Assembly (NCBI RefSeq): GCF_000208865.1
Contig: NC_018392.1
Span: 2,128,793 to 2,192,792, forward strand
DNA length: 64,000 bases
From: Neospora caninum Liverpool
Taxonomy: Eukaryota; Apicomplexa; Conoidasida; Eucoccidiorida; Sarcocystidae
Direction of reading: 5' to 3'
Of this stretch, positions 8,882-19,588 are shown one piece after another (the stretch's first letter is position 1; the number at the start of each line of letters is the position of its first letter). The notes beneath the pieces were generated by a model. It was given only the letters and a program-made list of their open reading frames with translations, was not told where the DNA came from and ran no database searches. A program made the position numbers and the translations under genes.

Positions 8882-10060
8882 ATGGAACGCCACGCGCTCC
8901 AAATCGTGCTGCTCGCTTTCCTCCTGGCTGCCGCGGTGCCCTGCGCCGCGTCTGAGGCCTCTGGATCAGAGCCTGAGCCAGATTTCACCGTTACCATTAG
9001 CAAAGAGGGAATTGCAGAAAACAGCCGACGGGAGTTTTCGCTCGGCCCTTCCGCCACTCTCCGTGTTGTCGACGAGACCGGCAAAGCGACTCTCCTGCCG
9101 GCTCCGACCACCGCCGGCGACAGTGAGGCGGGGCAGTACAGCGTCGCGTACGTGTTTGAGAACGGGCAGTGCAACTTCGAAAAAACAGTCGCATACAAGG
9201 ACGCCTTCCCTGGCTACTCGCAACAATTATGGGTCCGTACCGGAACTGAGACTAGCGCCGGGGAAGAGGGTGCAGGAGAAGTTGGGAACTACACATTTAC
9301 GAATCCTCCTGATGAGTATTTGAGTGGAGGGGTCAGTTTCTGTGTCCGGTTCACGACATCCCGATCGACGACAACCACCACCACGACCACGCCAACCACA
9401 GCGACTACGCTAACGTCAGCCACAACGGGAAAAACCTCAGCAGGAAAAAGCGACGTCAGCGGTGGAGGCACAACTGGTACCGAATCCGCCGCATTACTGC
9501 GTGATCAGCAGAACTATCCCGAGAAAGAAGAAGCCCCTGCCCATCCTCCAATACAAGAAGCTGTCGGTGGTATCATGGCGGCCAGTTACCTGGAGTATGA
9601 CGACAGCCGCAAAGATTCCTCCGTCACCGTGGAAAACCTGGATGTCCCCGTGGCGAAACAAACAACCCCAAAGCAGGAAGAGTCTGTCCAAACTCCTAGT
9701 CAGTCGAGTTCCTCCGGTGAGCTCCCCGCGCAGGACCTCGCCGCACAAGATGTGACAACTACCGCATCTTCCACATCGGCGAGTAGGGCAGCTCCATCCG
9801 CCACAGAAGAACCAGAAACAGTAAACAGTCCTGCCGTCGGAACGATACTGCAGCCCAGCACACTCGTCGACACTCCGGACAACAAAGGTACTGACGGTGA
9901 TGTCCACAGTCGCTTGAGGAGGCTTTCAGACTCAGATGTTTCCGAAGTGAAATACTTAACGATCGTCGTGCACTCCGATGCTGACTGTTCTACGGCCGGA
10001 ACATTGACGCTGTCAGCTGCTCTGTTGGCTTTGACAGCCTCACTCCTCTCCAGCTTCTAA
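8882..10060 (+). CDS. Array copy 4: surface family protein, 392 aa
   Basis: Full copy. Domain variants include KEGIAENSRREF and GTETSAGEEGAGEV. The linker has the octa-Thr run (also in copies 1 and 5), then TATTLTSATTGKTSAGKSD and ALLRDQQNYPEKEEAP, then the DDSRKDSSVTVENLD block. From ALLRDQQ to the stop codon and on through the type iii spacer it is almost identical to copy 5, with few changes, so 4 and 5 are recent duplicates over the 3' half. An in-frame ATG lies 40 codons upstream (8,762), as in copy 6. Using it would bury the signal peptide, so I did not choose it. Confidence 0.85.
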   Translation: MERHALQIVLLAFLLAAAVPCAASEASGSEPEPDFTVTISKEGIAENSRREFSLGPSATLRVVDETGKATLLPAPTTAGDSEAGQYSVAYVFENGQCNFEKTVAYKDAFPGYSQQLWVRTGTETSAGEEGAGEVGNYTFTNPPDEYLSGGVSFCVRFTTSRSTTTTTTTTPTTATTLTSATTGKTSAGKSDVSGGGTTGTESAALLRDQQNYPEKEEAPAHPPIQEAVGGIMAASYLEYDDSRKDSSVTVENLDVPVAKQTTPKQEESVQTPSQSSSSGELPAQDLAAQDVTTTASSTSASRAAPSATEEPETVNSPAVGTILQPSTLVDTPDNKGTDGDVHSRLRRLSDSDVSEVKYLTIVVHSDADCSTAGTLTLSAALLALTASLLSSF

Positions 10061-12078
10061 TTGAGGGCAGGGATAGGATAAACGTGGCCAGGCACCTTAT
10101 GGCATTCCCAGATAGGGTTCAATTCTTGCCAATACTACGACGTCCCCCTGGAAGGAGTCAGAGATTATTCAAACGAATCAACAAGCAGTGCTTGTCGCGT
10201 ATATCCACTGCTGCAATGGAAGAACCGGTTTTGGGGGGCGCCGTGACACTACCAAAATGAACTGTTTATTTAAAACAACACAAGCTGATTGAACCGTCAG
10301 GCGAAAACCCCACTTCCAGTTGGGGGGGACTGGCATGAGCGGTTGCATCTTCAGCTCCGATGCAAGCATGTTAGCAATTGGTCGACCGGCGCGAGGCTGT
10401 CACATAGCCCTCACGTTTCCCCTGCAGTATTCCACACCATAGCGCGCTTCACATACTAGGTTTCTGATCGATTAGGCCTCATACTAAGGGAGGCAAAGTG
10501 TAGTCATAGGCCGGTGGGTTGCAATGCTCTTTTACCAGCTGATGTCCGGTGTAGATTTCCCCGCCGGCAAAGGAGACGCTGCAGTTGAGATATTGCTGTG
10601 ACGAGATCGTAGGTTGGCTCCGAAGCGAGAGACAATGCAGCTCAGAGTTGGTCACACACAGTGTTGCATTCGCGTGGGGCCACTGGATGGCGATCCAGTC
10701 GGACAACACGGATCAACACCTTTCCTCCCATATCCTGTGTAGACAACACGCTCCAACCCCCAACAGAAAATCCAACTAGTCCTCAACCGTCCACCTCTAC
10801 ACTACAGACTAACACATCCTGCAAGACTGGAGAAAAAAGGGGCGCTGATGGTGCCGGCCGAACCCCATCGTGGCAGCTCTTGACGCAAGCGCCTCAGAAG
10901 TGAACGACTTGACGTTTGTGGTGCACGCCGCTGCACGTAGAATCCAGCCGAAGCATTGGTACGGAGTCCCTGCATTTTTGGCCATAACAGCCACGCTCCT
11001 CTCCATCTTTTCTTTGTGGCAAGTTCGACAAGGTGCGAGTTTCGTTACACACCGTGGCAGGATTGGGTGCCGACGGCACATGCAAACGGGAGAAGGATCA
11101 TTTGTGGGGACAAGAGTGAAATCGTGAATCCATCAGGGAAGATGTAGCCTGAACTGGACCACAGACAATGAGCCTTGGTCAGCTGGTCTCCTCCGCTCTC
11201 CTGGAAGAAGCTAGCTTTCTCCAACAGCCTAGCCGGATGTATACGACAGTCGAATTTCCTCGAAATGAATGAAACACCGGCTCGGTGTGATCATGTTACA
11301 AGCATACCGTCGAACATGAAGATTTCCATAGACAAACCACCTCTAGTCCCAGACGCGTCTGTTCCGTAGACCACTTCATCTATGGCTTTTTCCAGTGGAC
11401 ACACCTGTAGACGAACACGATGTGAAGGAATCATCATTCGCCGCCGATTCAAAATCAGCATCAAGGAGCTGGTCTACGTTTGTTGGTGAACGCGGGACGC
11501 ATGAGGCCGTGTAGCTGTCTTCCTCGACACTGTGGATCGGGAAAAAACAGTGGGCAACGCCTCCTTGACACGTGCGCAGGGGCCCAATCCATTGTTGCAG
11601 CCCACGCGCCACACACAGTCCTCGCGGATACGTGCCACATGCTGTCTGCTTTTTTCTGCTTATTGATAGTCACAGACTCTCAGCTTCGGATCTTCAGAGT
11701 TTCTCAGCTTCGGATGTTTTCTGTGTCCAGCCTTTGCCCTCAATTCCATTCAACCTTGTCTCGCCCTCTCCTTTCGCCCTGCCTTGCTTAGTACGGGTCA
11801 CTGTCCCTTTTTTCAGTCACCGCGCCGTTCCAGGCGAACCCGCACACGCGCTCCCTTTCTTACTTGGCTTTCTGCGTCGCGCGCCAGGCATCTCGTGCAT
11901 GTAGGTGAGCGCCGCCGCCCTCGCACTGGAGGTTGGAAACGCGGTTCTGTCGATTGATGGCTGGGAAGCTGTTATATCCATTTTCCAAATCGGGTCTCAG
12001 ACTGCATTCCACATGCGATTTCATGCCTTGTCGGTGGACCACAAGTCGCTTTCACTACTGGACCGTAACACATGCAAC
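10061..12078. repeat. Spacer type iii (copy at 10,061-12,078)
   Basis: Second copy of the 2 kb spacer, between array copies 4 and 5. It differs from the 4,685-6,701 copy by scattered substitutions and single-base indels, for example TTTATTTAAAAC where the first copy has one extra T. Confidence 0.8.
10736..11096 (+). pseudogene. Decayed 3' part of a family gene, relict copy 2
   Basis: Same frameshifted remnant as at 5,360-5,720, with the same loss of the RRLS motif. The shared lesion shows that decay happened before the spacer was duplicated. Confidence 0.6.
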
Positions 12079-13257
12079 ATGGAACGCCACGCGTTCCAAA
12101 TCGTGCTGCTCGCTTTCCTCATGGCTGCCGCGGTGCCCTGCGCCGCGTCTGAGGCCTCTGGATCAGAGCCTGAGCCAGATTTCACCGTTACCATTAGCAA
12201 AGACGGAATTACAGAAAACAGCCAACGGGAGTTCTCGCTCGGCCCTTCAGCCACTCTCCGTGTTGTCGACGAGACCGGCAAAGCGACTCTCCTGCCCGCT
12301 CCGAGCACTGACGCCGCGAGTGAGGCGGGGCAGTACAGCGTCGCGTACGTGTTTGAGAACGGGCAGTGCAACTTCGAAAAAACAGTCGCATACAAGGACG
12401 CCTTCCCTGGCTATTCGGAAGAATTATGGGTCCGTACCGGAACTGAGGCTGGGACCGAGAAGGAGAGTGCAGGAGAAGTTGGGAACTACACATTTACGAA
12501 TCCTCCTGATGAGTATTTGAGTGGAGGGGTCAGTTTCTGTGTCCGGTTCACGACATCCCGATCGACGACAACCACCACCACGACCACGCCAACCACAGCG
12601 ACTACGCTACCGTCAGCCACAACGGGAAAACCCTCAGCAGGAAAAGGCGACGGCAGCGGTGGAGGCACAACTGGTACCGAATCCGCCGCATTACTGCGTG
12701 ATCAGCAGAACTATCCCGAGAAAGAAGAAGCCCCTGCCCATCCTCCAATACAAGAAGCTGTCGGTGGTATCATGGCGGCCAGTTACCAGGAGTATGACGA
12801 CAGCCGCAAAGATTCCTCCGTCACCGTGGAAAACCTGGATGTCCCCGTGGCGAAACAAACAACCCCAAAGCAGGAAGAGTCTGTCCAAACTCCTAGTCAG
12901 TCGAGTTCCTCCGGTGAGCTCCCCGCGCAGGACCTCGCCGCACAAGATGTGACAACTACCGCATCTTCCACATCGGCGAGTAGGGCAGCTCCATCCGCCA
13001 CAGAAGAACAAGAAACAGTAAACAGTCCTGCCGTCGGAACGATACTGCAGCCCAGCACACTCGTCGACACTCCGGACAACAAAGGTACTGACGGTGATGT
13101 CCACAGTCGCTTGAGGAGGCTTTCAGACTCAGATGTTTCCGAAGTGAAATACTTAACGATCGTCGTGCACTCCGATGCTGACTGTTCTACGGCCGGAACA
13201 TTGACGCTGTCAGCTGCTCTGTTGGCTTTGACAGCCTCACTCCTCTCCAGCTTCTAA
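12079..13257 (+). CDS. Array copy 5: surface family protein, 392 aa
   Basis: Full copy. Its N-terminal half carries the STDAASEAGQ and GTEKESAGEV variants typical of copies 6-8, while its linker and tail follow copy 4. The signal peptide has AFLMAAAVP in place of AFLLAAAVP. It therefore joins a right-side domain to a left-side linker, with the switch close to the end of the conserved domain (about 12,480-12,560). Confidence 0.85.
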   Translation: MERHAFQIVLLAFLMAAAVPCAASEASGSEPEPDFTVTISKDGITENSQREFSLGPSATLRVVDETGKATLLPAPSTDAASEAGQYSVAYVFENGQCNFEKTVAYKDAFPGYSEELWVRTGTEAGTEKESAGEVGNYTFTNPPDEYLSGGVSFCVRFTTSRSTTTTTTTTPTTATTLPSATTGKPSAGKGDGSGGGTTGTESAALLRDQQNYPEKEEAPAHPPIQEAVGGIMAASYQEYDDSRKDSSVTVENLDVPVAKQTTPKQEESVQTPSQSSSSGELPAQDLAAQDVTTTASSTSASRAAPSATEEQETVNSPAVGTILQPSTLVDTPDNKGTDGDVHSRLRRLSDSDVSEVKYLTIVVHSDADCSTAGTLTLSAALLALTASLLSSF

Positions 13258-15262
13258 TTGAGGGCAGGGATAGGATAAACGTGGCCAGGCACCTTATGGC
13301 ATTCCCAGGCAGGGTTCAATTCTTGCCAATACTACGACGTCCCACTGGAAGGAGTCAGAGATTATTCAAACGAATCAACAAGCAGTGCCTGTCGCGTATA
13401 TCCACTGCTGCAATGGAAGAACCGGTTTTGGGGGGCGCCGTGACACTACCAAAATGAACTGTTTATTAAAACAACATAAGCTGATTGAACCGTCAGCCGA
13501 AAACCCCACTTCCAGTTGGGGGGGACTGGCATGAGCGGTTGCATCTTCAGCTCCGATGCAAGCATGTTAGCAATTGGTCGACCGGCGCGAGGCTGTCACA
13601 TAGCCCTCACGTTTCCCCTGCAGTATTCCACACCATAGCGCGCTTCACATACTAGGTTTCTGATCGATTAGGCCTCATACTAAGGGAGGCAAAGTGTAGT
13701 CATAGGCCGGTGGGTTGCAATGCTCTTTTACCAGCTGATGTCCGGTGTAGATTTCCCCGCCGGCAAAGGAGACGCTGCAGTTGAGATATTGCTGTGACGA
13801 GATCGTAGGTTGGCTCCGAAGCGAGAAACAATGCAGCTCAGAGTTGGTCACACACAGTGTTGCATTCGCGTAGGGCCACTGGATGGCGATCCAGTCGGAC
13901 AACACGGATCAACACCTTTCCTCCCACATCCTGTGTAGACAACACGCTCCAACCCCCAACAGAGAATCCAACTACTCCTCAGCCTTCCACCTCTACACTA
14001 CAGACTAACATATCCTGCAAGACTGGAGAAAAAAGGGGCGCTGATGGTGCCGGCCGAACCCCATCGTGGCAGCTCTTGACGCAAGCGCCTCAGAAGTGAA
14101 CGACTTGACGTTTGTGGTGCACGCCGCTGCACGTAGAATCCAGCCGAAGCATTGGTACGGAGTCCCTGCATTTTTGGCCATAACGGCCACGCTCCTCTCC
14201 ATCTTTTCTTTGTGGCAAGTTCGACAAGGTGCGAGGTTCGTTACACACCGTGGCAGGATTGGGTGCCGACGGCACATGCAAACGGGAGAAGGATCATTTG
14301 TGGGGACAAGAGTGAAATCGTGAATCCATCAGGGAAGATGTAGCCTGAACTGGACCACAGACAATGAGCCTTGGTCAGCTGGTCTCCTCCGCTCTCCTGG
14401 AAGAAGCTAGCTTTCTCCAACAGCCTAGTCGGATGTATACGACAGTCGAATTTCCTCGAAATGAATGAAACACCGGCTCGGTGTGATCATGTTACAAGCA
14501 TACCGTCGAACATGAAGATTTCGATAGACCCACCTCGAGTCCCGGACGCGTCTGTTCCGTAGATCTCTTCATCTATGATTTTTTTCCAGTGGACACACCT
14601 GTAGACGAACACGATGTGAAGGAATCATCATTCGCCGCCGATTCAAAATCAGCATCAAGGAGCTGGTCTACGTTTGTTGGTGAACGCGGGACGCATGAGG
14701 CCGTGTAGCTGTCTTCCTCGACACTGTGGATCGGGAAAAAACAGTGGGCAACGCCTCCTTGACACGTGCGCAGGGGCCCAATCCATTGTTGCAACCCTAG
14801 CGTCACACACAGTCCTCGCGGATACGTGCCACATGCTGTCTGCTTTTTTCTGCTTATTGATAGTCACAGACTCTCAGCTTCGGATCTTCAGAGTTTCTCA
14901 GCTTTGGATGTTTTCTGTGTCCAGCCTTTGCCCTCAAATCCATTCATTCTTGTCTCGCCCTCTCCTTTCGCCCTGCCTTGCTTAGTACAGGTCACTGTCC
15001 CTTTCTCAGTCACCGCGCCGATCCAGGCGAACCCGCACACGCGCTCCCTTTGCCGCTTGGCTTTCTGCGTCGCGCGCCAGGCAAATCGAGCATGTAGGTG
15101 AGCGCCGCCGCCCGTTCTAAGCGCGGATCTGGTGAATGGGGGATGGAAAACTGTTCCAACCCTCTTCAAAACCGGCTTTGGGTCTGCATTCCACATGCGA
15201 TTTCATGCCTTTTCAGTGGACCACAAGTCGCTTTTCATTACGTGGACCGTAACACATGCAAC
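13258..15262. repeat. Spacer type iii (copy at 13,258-15,262)
   Basis: Third copy of the 2 kb spacer. It ends with the alpha flank variant GCAAATCGAGCATGTAGGTG, as before copy 4, rather than the GCATCTCGTGC version seen before copies 3, 5 and 9. Confidence 0.8.
13932..14292 (+). pseudogene. Decayed 3' part of a family gene, relict copy 3
   Basis: Third instance of the frameshifted family tail. The linker side reads NPTTPQPSTSTLQTN and the tail side ASASEVNDLTFVV, again in different frames. Confidence 0.6.
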
Positions 15263-16411
15263 ATGGATCGCCACGCGCTCCAAATCGTGCTGCTCGCCTT
15301 CCTCCTGGCTGCCGCGGTGCCCTGCGCCGCGTCTGAGGCCTCTGGATCAGAGCCTGAGCCAGATTTCACCGTTACCATTAGCAGAGACGGAATTACAGAA
15401 AACAGCCAACGGGAGTTCTCGCTCGGCCCTTCCGCCACTCTCCGTGTTGTCGACGAGACCGGCAAAGCGACTCTCCTGCCCGCTCCGAGCACTGACGCCG
15501 CAAGTGAGGCGGGGCAGTACAGCGTCGCGTACGTGTTTGAGAACGGGCAGTGCAACTTCGAAAAAACAGTCGCATACAAGGACGCCTTCCCTGGCTATTC
15601 GGAAGAATTATGGGTCCGTACCGGAACTGAGGCTGGGACCGAGAAGGAGAGTGCAGGAGAAGTTGGGAACTACACATTTACGAATCCTCCTGATGAGTAT
15701 TTGAGTGGAGGGGTCAGTTTCTGTGTCCGGTTCACGACAGGGACAACCACAACCACGCCGTCTCCGACAACGGTAGAGGCATCGGATGACTCGCCAACAC
15801 ACACGGATAGTAGTTCGAATCCAACACCCGGCGTGGGAGGCCAACCGCCAACTCATTTGACAGGGGACGGCGACGGCGAGCAAGGACAGGGGCCCGAGGG
15901 CGCCGGAGAAGACCAGGTGACCGACAGCGTAGATGATGGCAAATCAGCAGGCACGAAGGACAACAGGGCCTCTCCCGTCGTCTCCGCAGGAGAGCCTGCT
16001 TCCCCCAAGGAACAAACAGCCCCACTCGAGTCAGAGTCGGCGGGTCCTGCGAGTGTATCGCTTTCTACCGGTGACACCCCACCTAAACAAGAACCCACAC
16101 AAGACGACGCCGCCACCACATCCCCCCCTTCAGCAGACAGCGCAGTCTCCTTGGCCACAGCGGCCCCATCGAGTACTCAAGCTGACGAGCCGACAATAGA
16201 GCCCAGCACATCCGTCGTTGGGAATGCGGAGAACAGAGCTGCTGACGGTGATAGCCACGCTCGCTTGAGACGGCTTTCTGGCACAGAGGCTTCAGAAGTG
16301 AAATACCTGACCATCGTCGTGCACTCCGCTGCTTCCGGGTCTACGGCCGGAACATTGACGCTGTCAGCTGCTCTGTTGGCTTTGACAGCCTCACTCCTGG
16401 CCATCTTCTAA
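15263..16411 (+). CDS. Array copy 6: surface family protein, 382 aa
   Basis: Full copy. The signal peptide starts MDRHALQ rather than MERHALQ, and the domain has TISRDGITENSQ. The linker starts TGTTTTTPSPTTVEASDDSP and carries GEQGQGPEGAGEDQ, a shorter form of the copy 1 linker. From DNRASPVVSAGEP to the stop it is essentially copy 1. The 3' spacer is also type ii, as after copy 1. Copies 1, 6 and 7 thus form one tail lineage although they are separated by others. Confidence 0.85.
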   Translation: MDRHALQIVLLAFLLAAAVPCAASEASGSEPEPDFTVTISRDGITENSQREFSLGPSATLRVVDETGKATLLPAPSTDAASEAGQYSVAYVFENGQCNFEKTVAYKDAFPGYSEELWVRTGTEAGTEKESAGEVGNYTFTNPPDEYLSGGVSFCVRFTTGTTTTTPSPTTVEASDDSPTHTDSSSNPTPGVGGQPPTHLTGDGDGEQGQGPEGAGEDQVTDSVDDGKSAGTKDNRASPVVSAGEPASPKEQTAPLESESAGPASVSLSTGDTPPKQEPTQDDAATTSPPSADSAVSLATAAPSSTQADEPTIEPSTSVVGNAENRAADGDSHARLRRLSGTEASEVKYLTIVVHSAASGSTAGTLTLSAALLALTASLLAIF

Positions 16412-17452
16412 ACAAGGAACGAAGGGGAATGCACAGGCAGCGTCACACTGTCGCATGATCAGCGGCCCAGGTAAAGCAGTAGCACCCGCGTTGACGGGAG
16501 CGAGACTACATTCGTATATCCACCAAGCAGGATATGACCTGAATCTCTACAGCAGCCGCCGAGAAGCCTGTGTCAGCACCTCCCTTCGCACTCCTGAACC
16601 ACGCTAGCTCCAATAAGTGTGCCTCACAGTTTTAAGTGCCAGTCGAGAAATCCACGTGCCATGGGCGAGTCCTCTGCGTTACTGCGACGTCTTCTCCGGC
16701 ACCGGCAAGAGGGAAATGTGTTGGCCGTTTTTTGTGGCTGCCCATAACCCCGAAACCTTTCTATGACATGTACGAAACATAGCGTTGTTCTTCTACGACT
16801 TTTTTCCACAAGCAGCGCTGATGATGAAGATAAGAGGCCAAAGAATTTCGGCGTTTCGGCATGCCCTTGATGCGGTGATGTACGTTTGGGGGAGGCCATG
16901 GGACGGGAGGTCTCCTGAAGTTGACATTCTCCGCATACTCAGTTCGAATAGGGTCAAGGGAATAAGTCGCTTCACAGCTGAGAAGGTGGCCGTCGTGTTG
17001 GTGCTGACTTCGGCGCCACACACACAATCCGAGATGCATGCTGCATATCCTCTGTTTGTTTTTCTCCCGACAAAAAAGCGTCACCTTCAGCACTTGCGTT
17101 TAGGCAGTGAATGCCGTCAATCAAATGCAGTCCGAGATCGCGTACTTTTCTCTTCGTCCTTTGACAGGCAGGATCACACACTCTCTCTCTCTGTCCCCGA
17201 GCCGACCCAGGCAACGTAGGACGTGCGCTCCCTTTCTTTGCCAGTGGCGAGCACTGCGCGCATCTCGTGCATGTGTGGCCGGTCGGATCTGCGTGCACTG
17301 GGGGTTCCAGAAGCGATTGTGTCGGATGAGGGCTGATGGTTGTTTGAAAAACGTTCCGAAATCAGCTCGAGACGTGTTCCACGATACATTTACGTGTTTT
17401 GTTTCACGACCCACAAACCTCTTTTTACTACGTGGACCATAACACATGCAAC
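16412..17452. repeat. Spacer type ii (copy at 16,412-17,452)
   Basis: Second copy of the beta-flank spacer, between array copies 6 and 7. Compared with 2,467-3,508 it has CTCTCTCTCTG in the CT run and GTAGGACGTGCGC in place of GTTGGACGTGGCGC, changes shared with the third copy at 18,604-19,588. Confidence 0.8.
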
Positions 17453-18503
17453 ATGGAACGCCACGCGCTCCAAATCGTGCTGCTCGCCTTCCTCCTGGCT
17501 GCCGCGGTGCCCTGCGCCGCGTCTGAGGTCTCTGGAGCAGAGCCAAAGCCAAATTTCACCGTTACCATTAGCAAAGAGGGAATTACAGAAAACAGCCAAC
17601 GGGAGTTCTCGCTCGGCCCTTCCGCCACTCTCCGTGTTGTCGACGAGACCGGCAAAGCGACTCTCCTGCCCGCTCCGAGCACTGACGCCGCGAGTGAGGC
17701 GGGGCAGTACAGCGTCGCGTACGTGTTTGAGAACGGGCAGTGCAACTTCGAAAAAACAGTCGCATACAAGGACGCCTTCCCTGGCTATTCGGAAGAATTA
17801 TGGGTCCGTACCGGAACTGAGGCTGGGACCGAGAAGGAGAGTGCAGGAGAAGTTGGGAACTACACATTTACGAATCCTCCTGATGAGTATTTGAGTGGAG
17901 GGGTCAGTTTCTGTGTCCGGTTCACGACAGGGACAACCACAACCACGCCGTCTCCGACAACGGTAGAGGCATCGGATGACTCGCCAACACACACGGATAG
18001 TAGTTCGAATCCAACACCCGGCGTGGGAGGCCAACCGCCAACTCATTTGACAGGGGACGGCGACGGCGAGCAAGGACAGGGGCCCGAGGGCGCCGGAGAA
18101 GACCAGGTGACCGACAGCGTAGATGATGGCAAATCAGCAGGCACGAAGGACAACAGGGCCTCTCCCGTCGTCTCCGCAGGAGAGCCTGCTTCCCCCAAGG
18201 AACAAACAGCCCCACTCGAGTCAGAGTCGGCGGGTCCTGCGAGTGTATCGCTTTCTACCGGTGACACCCCACCTAAACAAGAACCCACACAAGACGACGC
18301 CGCCACCACATCCCCCCCTTCAGCAGACAGCGCAGTCTCCTTGGCCACAGCGGCCCCATCGAGTACTCAAGCTGACGAGCCGACAATAGAGCCCAGCACA
18401 TCCGTCGTTGGGAATGCGGAGAACAGAGCTGCTGACGGTGATAGCCACGCTCGCTTGAGACGGCTTTCTGGCACAGAGGCTTCAGAAGTGAAATACCTGA
18501 CCG
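17453..18503 (+). CDS. Array copy 7: surface family protein, 3' end lost in assembly gap
   Basis: Open from the start codon to the first N at 18,504. The domain (SEVSGAEPKPNFTVTISKEG) is identical to copy 8, while the linker from TGTTTTTPSPTTVEASDD onward is identical to copy 6. This makes it a clean chimera with the join near 17,930. The missing part should encode the conserved KYLTIVVHS segment, the GPI-like tail and the stop. If collinear with copy 6, the protein is 382 aa. Downstream of the Ns the sequence is already 3' flank, so reading through it is meaningless. Confidence 0.8.
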
Positions 18504-18603
18504 NNNNNNNNNNNNNNNNNNNNNNNNNNNNNNNNNNNNNNNNNNNNNNNNNNNNNNNNNNNNNNNNNNNNNNNNNNNNNNNNNNNNNNNNNNNNNNNNN
18601 NNN
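18504..18603. other. Assembly gap (100 N)
   Basis: Exactly 100 Ns, the usual placeholder for a gap of unknown size. Aligning the flanks to copy 6 (16,313 and 16,466) predicts about 152 missing bases. The last base before the gap (G at 18,503) already disagrees with copy 6 (A). The gap falls where copies 6 and 7 and their spacers are nearly identical, the expected failure point for an assembler. Confidence 0.95.
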
Positions 18604-19588
18604 CCCAGGTAAAGCAGTAGCACCCGCGTTGACGGGAGCGAGACTACATTCGTATATCCACCAAGCAGGATATGACCTGAATCTCTACAGCAGCCGCCGA
18701 GAAGCCTGTGTCAGCACCTCCCTTCGCACTCCTGAACCACGCTAGCTCCAATAAGTGTGCCTCACAGTTTTAAGTGCCAGTCGAGAAATCCACGTGCCAT
18801 GGGCGAGTCCTCTGCGTTACTGCGACGTCTTCTCCGGCACCGGCAAGAGGGAAATGTGTTGGCCGTTTTTTGTGGCTGCCCATAACCCCGAAACCTTTCT
18901 ATGACATGTACGAAACATAGCGTTGTTCTTCTACGACTTTTTTCCACAAGCAGCGCTGATGATGAAGATAAGAGGCCAAAGAATTTCGGCGTTTCGGCAT
19001 GCCCTTGATGCGGTGATGTACGTTTGGGGGAGGCCATGGGACGGGAGGTCTCCTGAAGTTGACATTCTCCGCATACTCAGTTCGAATAGGGTCAAGGGAA
19101 TAAGTCGCTTCACAGCTGAGAAGGTAGCCGTCGTGTTGGTGCTGACTTCGGCGCCACACACACAATCCGAGATGCATGCTGCATATCCTCTGTTTGTTTT
19201 TCTCCCGACAAAAAAGCGTCACCTTCAGCACTTGCGTTTAGGCAGTGAATGCCGTCAATCAAATGCAGTCCGAGATCGCGTACTTTTCTCTTCGTCCTTT
19301 GACAGGCAGGATCACACGCTCTCTCTCTGTCCCCGAGCCGACCCAGGCAACGTAGGACGTGCGCTCCCTTTCTTTGCCAGTGGCGAGCACTGCGCGCATC
19401 TCGTGCATGTGTGGCCGGTCGGATCTGCGTGCACTGGGGGTTCCAGAAGCGATTGTGTCGGATGAGGGCTGATGGTTGTTTGAAAAACGTTCCGAAATCA
19501 GCTCGAGACGTGTTCCACGATACATTTACGTGTTTTGTTTCACGACCCACAAACCTCTTTTTACTACGTGGACCATAACACATGCAAC
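18604..19588. repeat. Spacer type ii (copy at 18,604-19,588, left end in gap)
   Basis: Third beta-flank spacer, between array copies 7 and 8, nearly identical to 16,412-17,452. A small deletion in the CT run (CACACGCTCTCTCTCTGTC) distinguishes it, which argues that it is a real second copy and not an assembly duplicate. Confidence 0.8.

Noticed and set aside
18504..18745. Continuation of copy 7 reading frame through the N run
   Set aside because: The gap length is a placeholder, and the sequence after it is 3' spacer, so the apparent protein end is an artefact.
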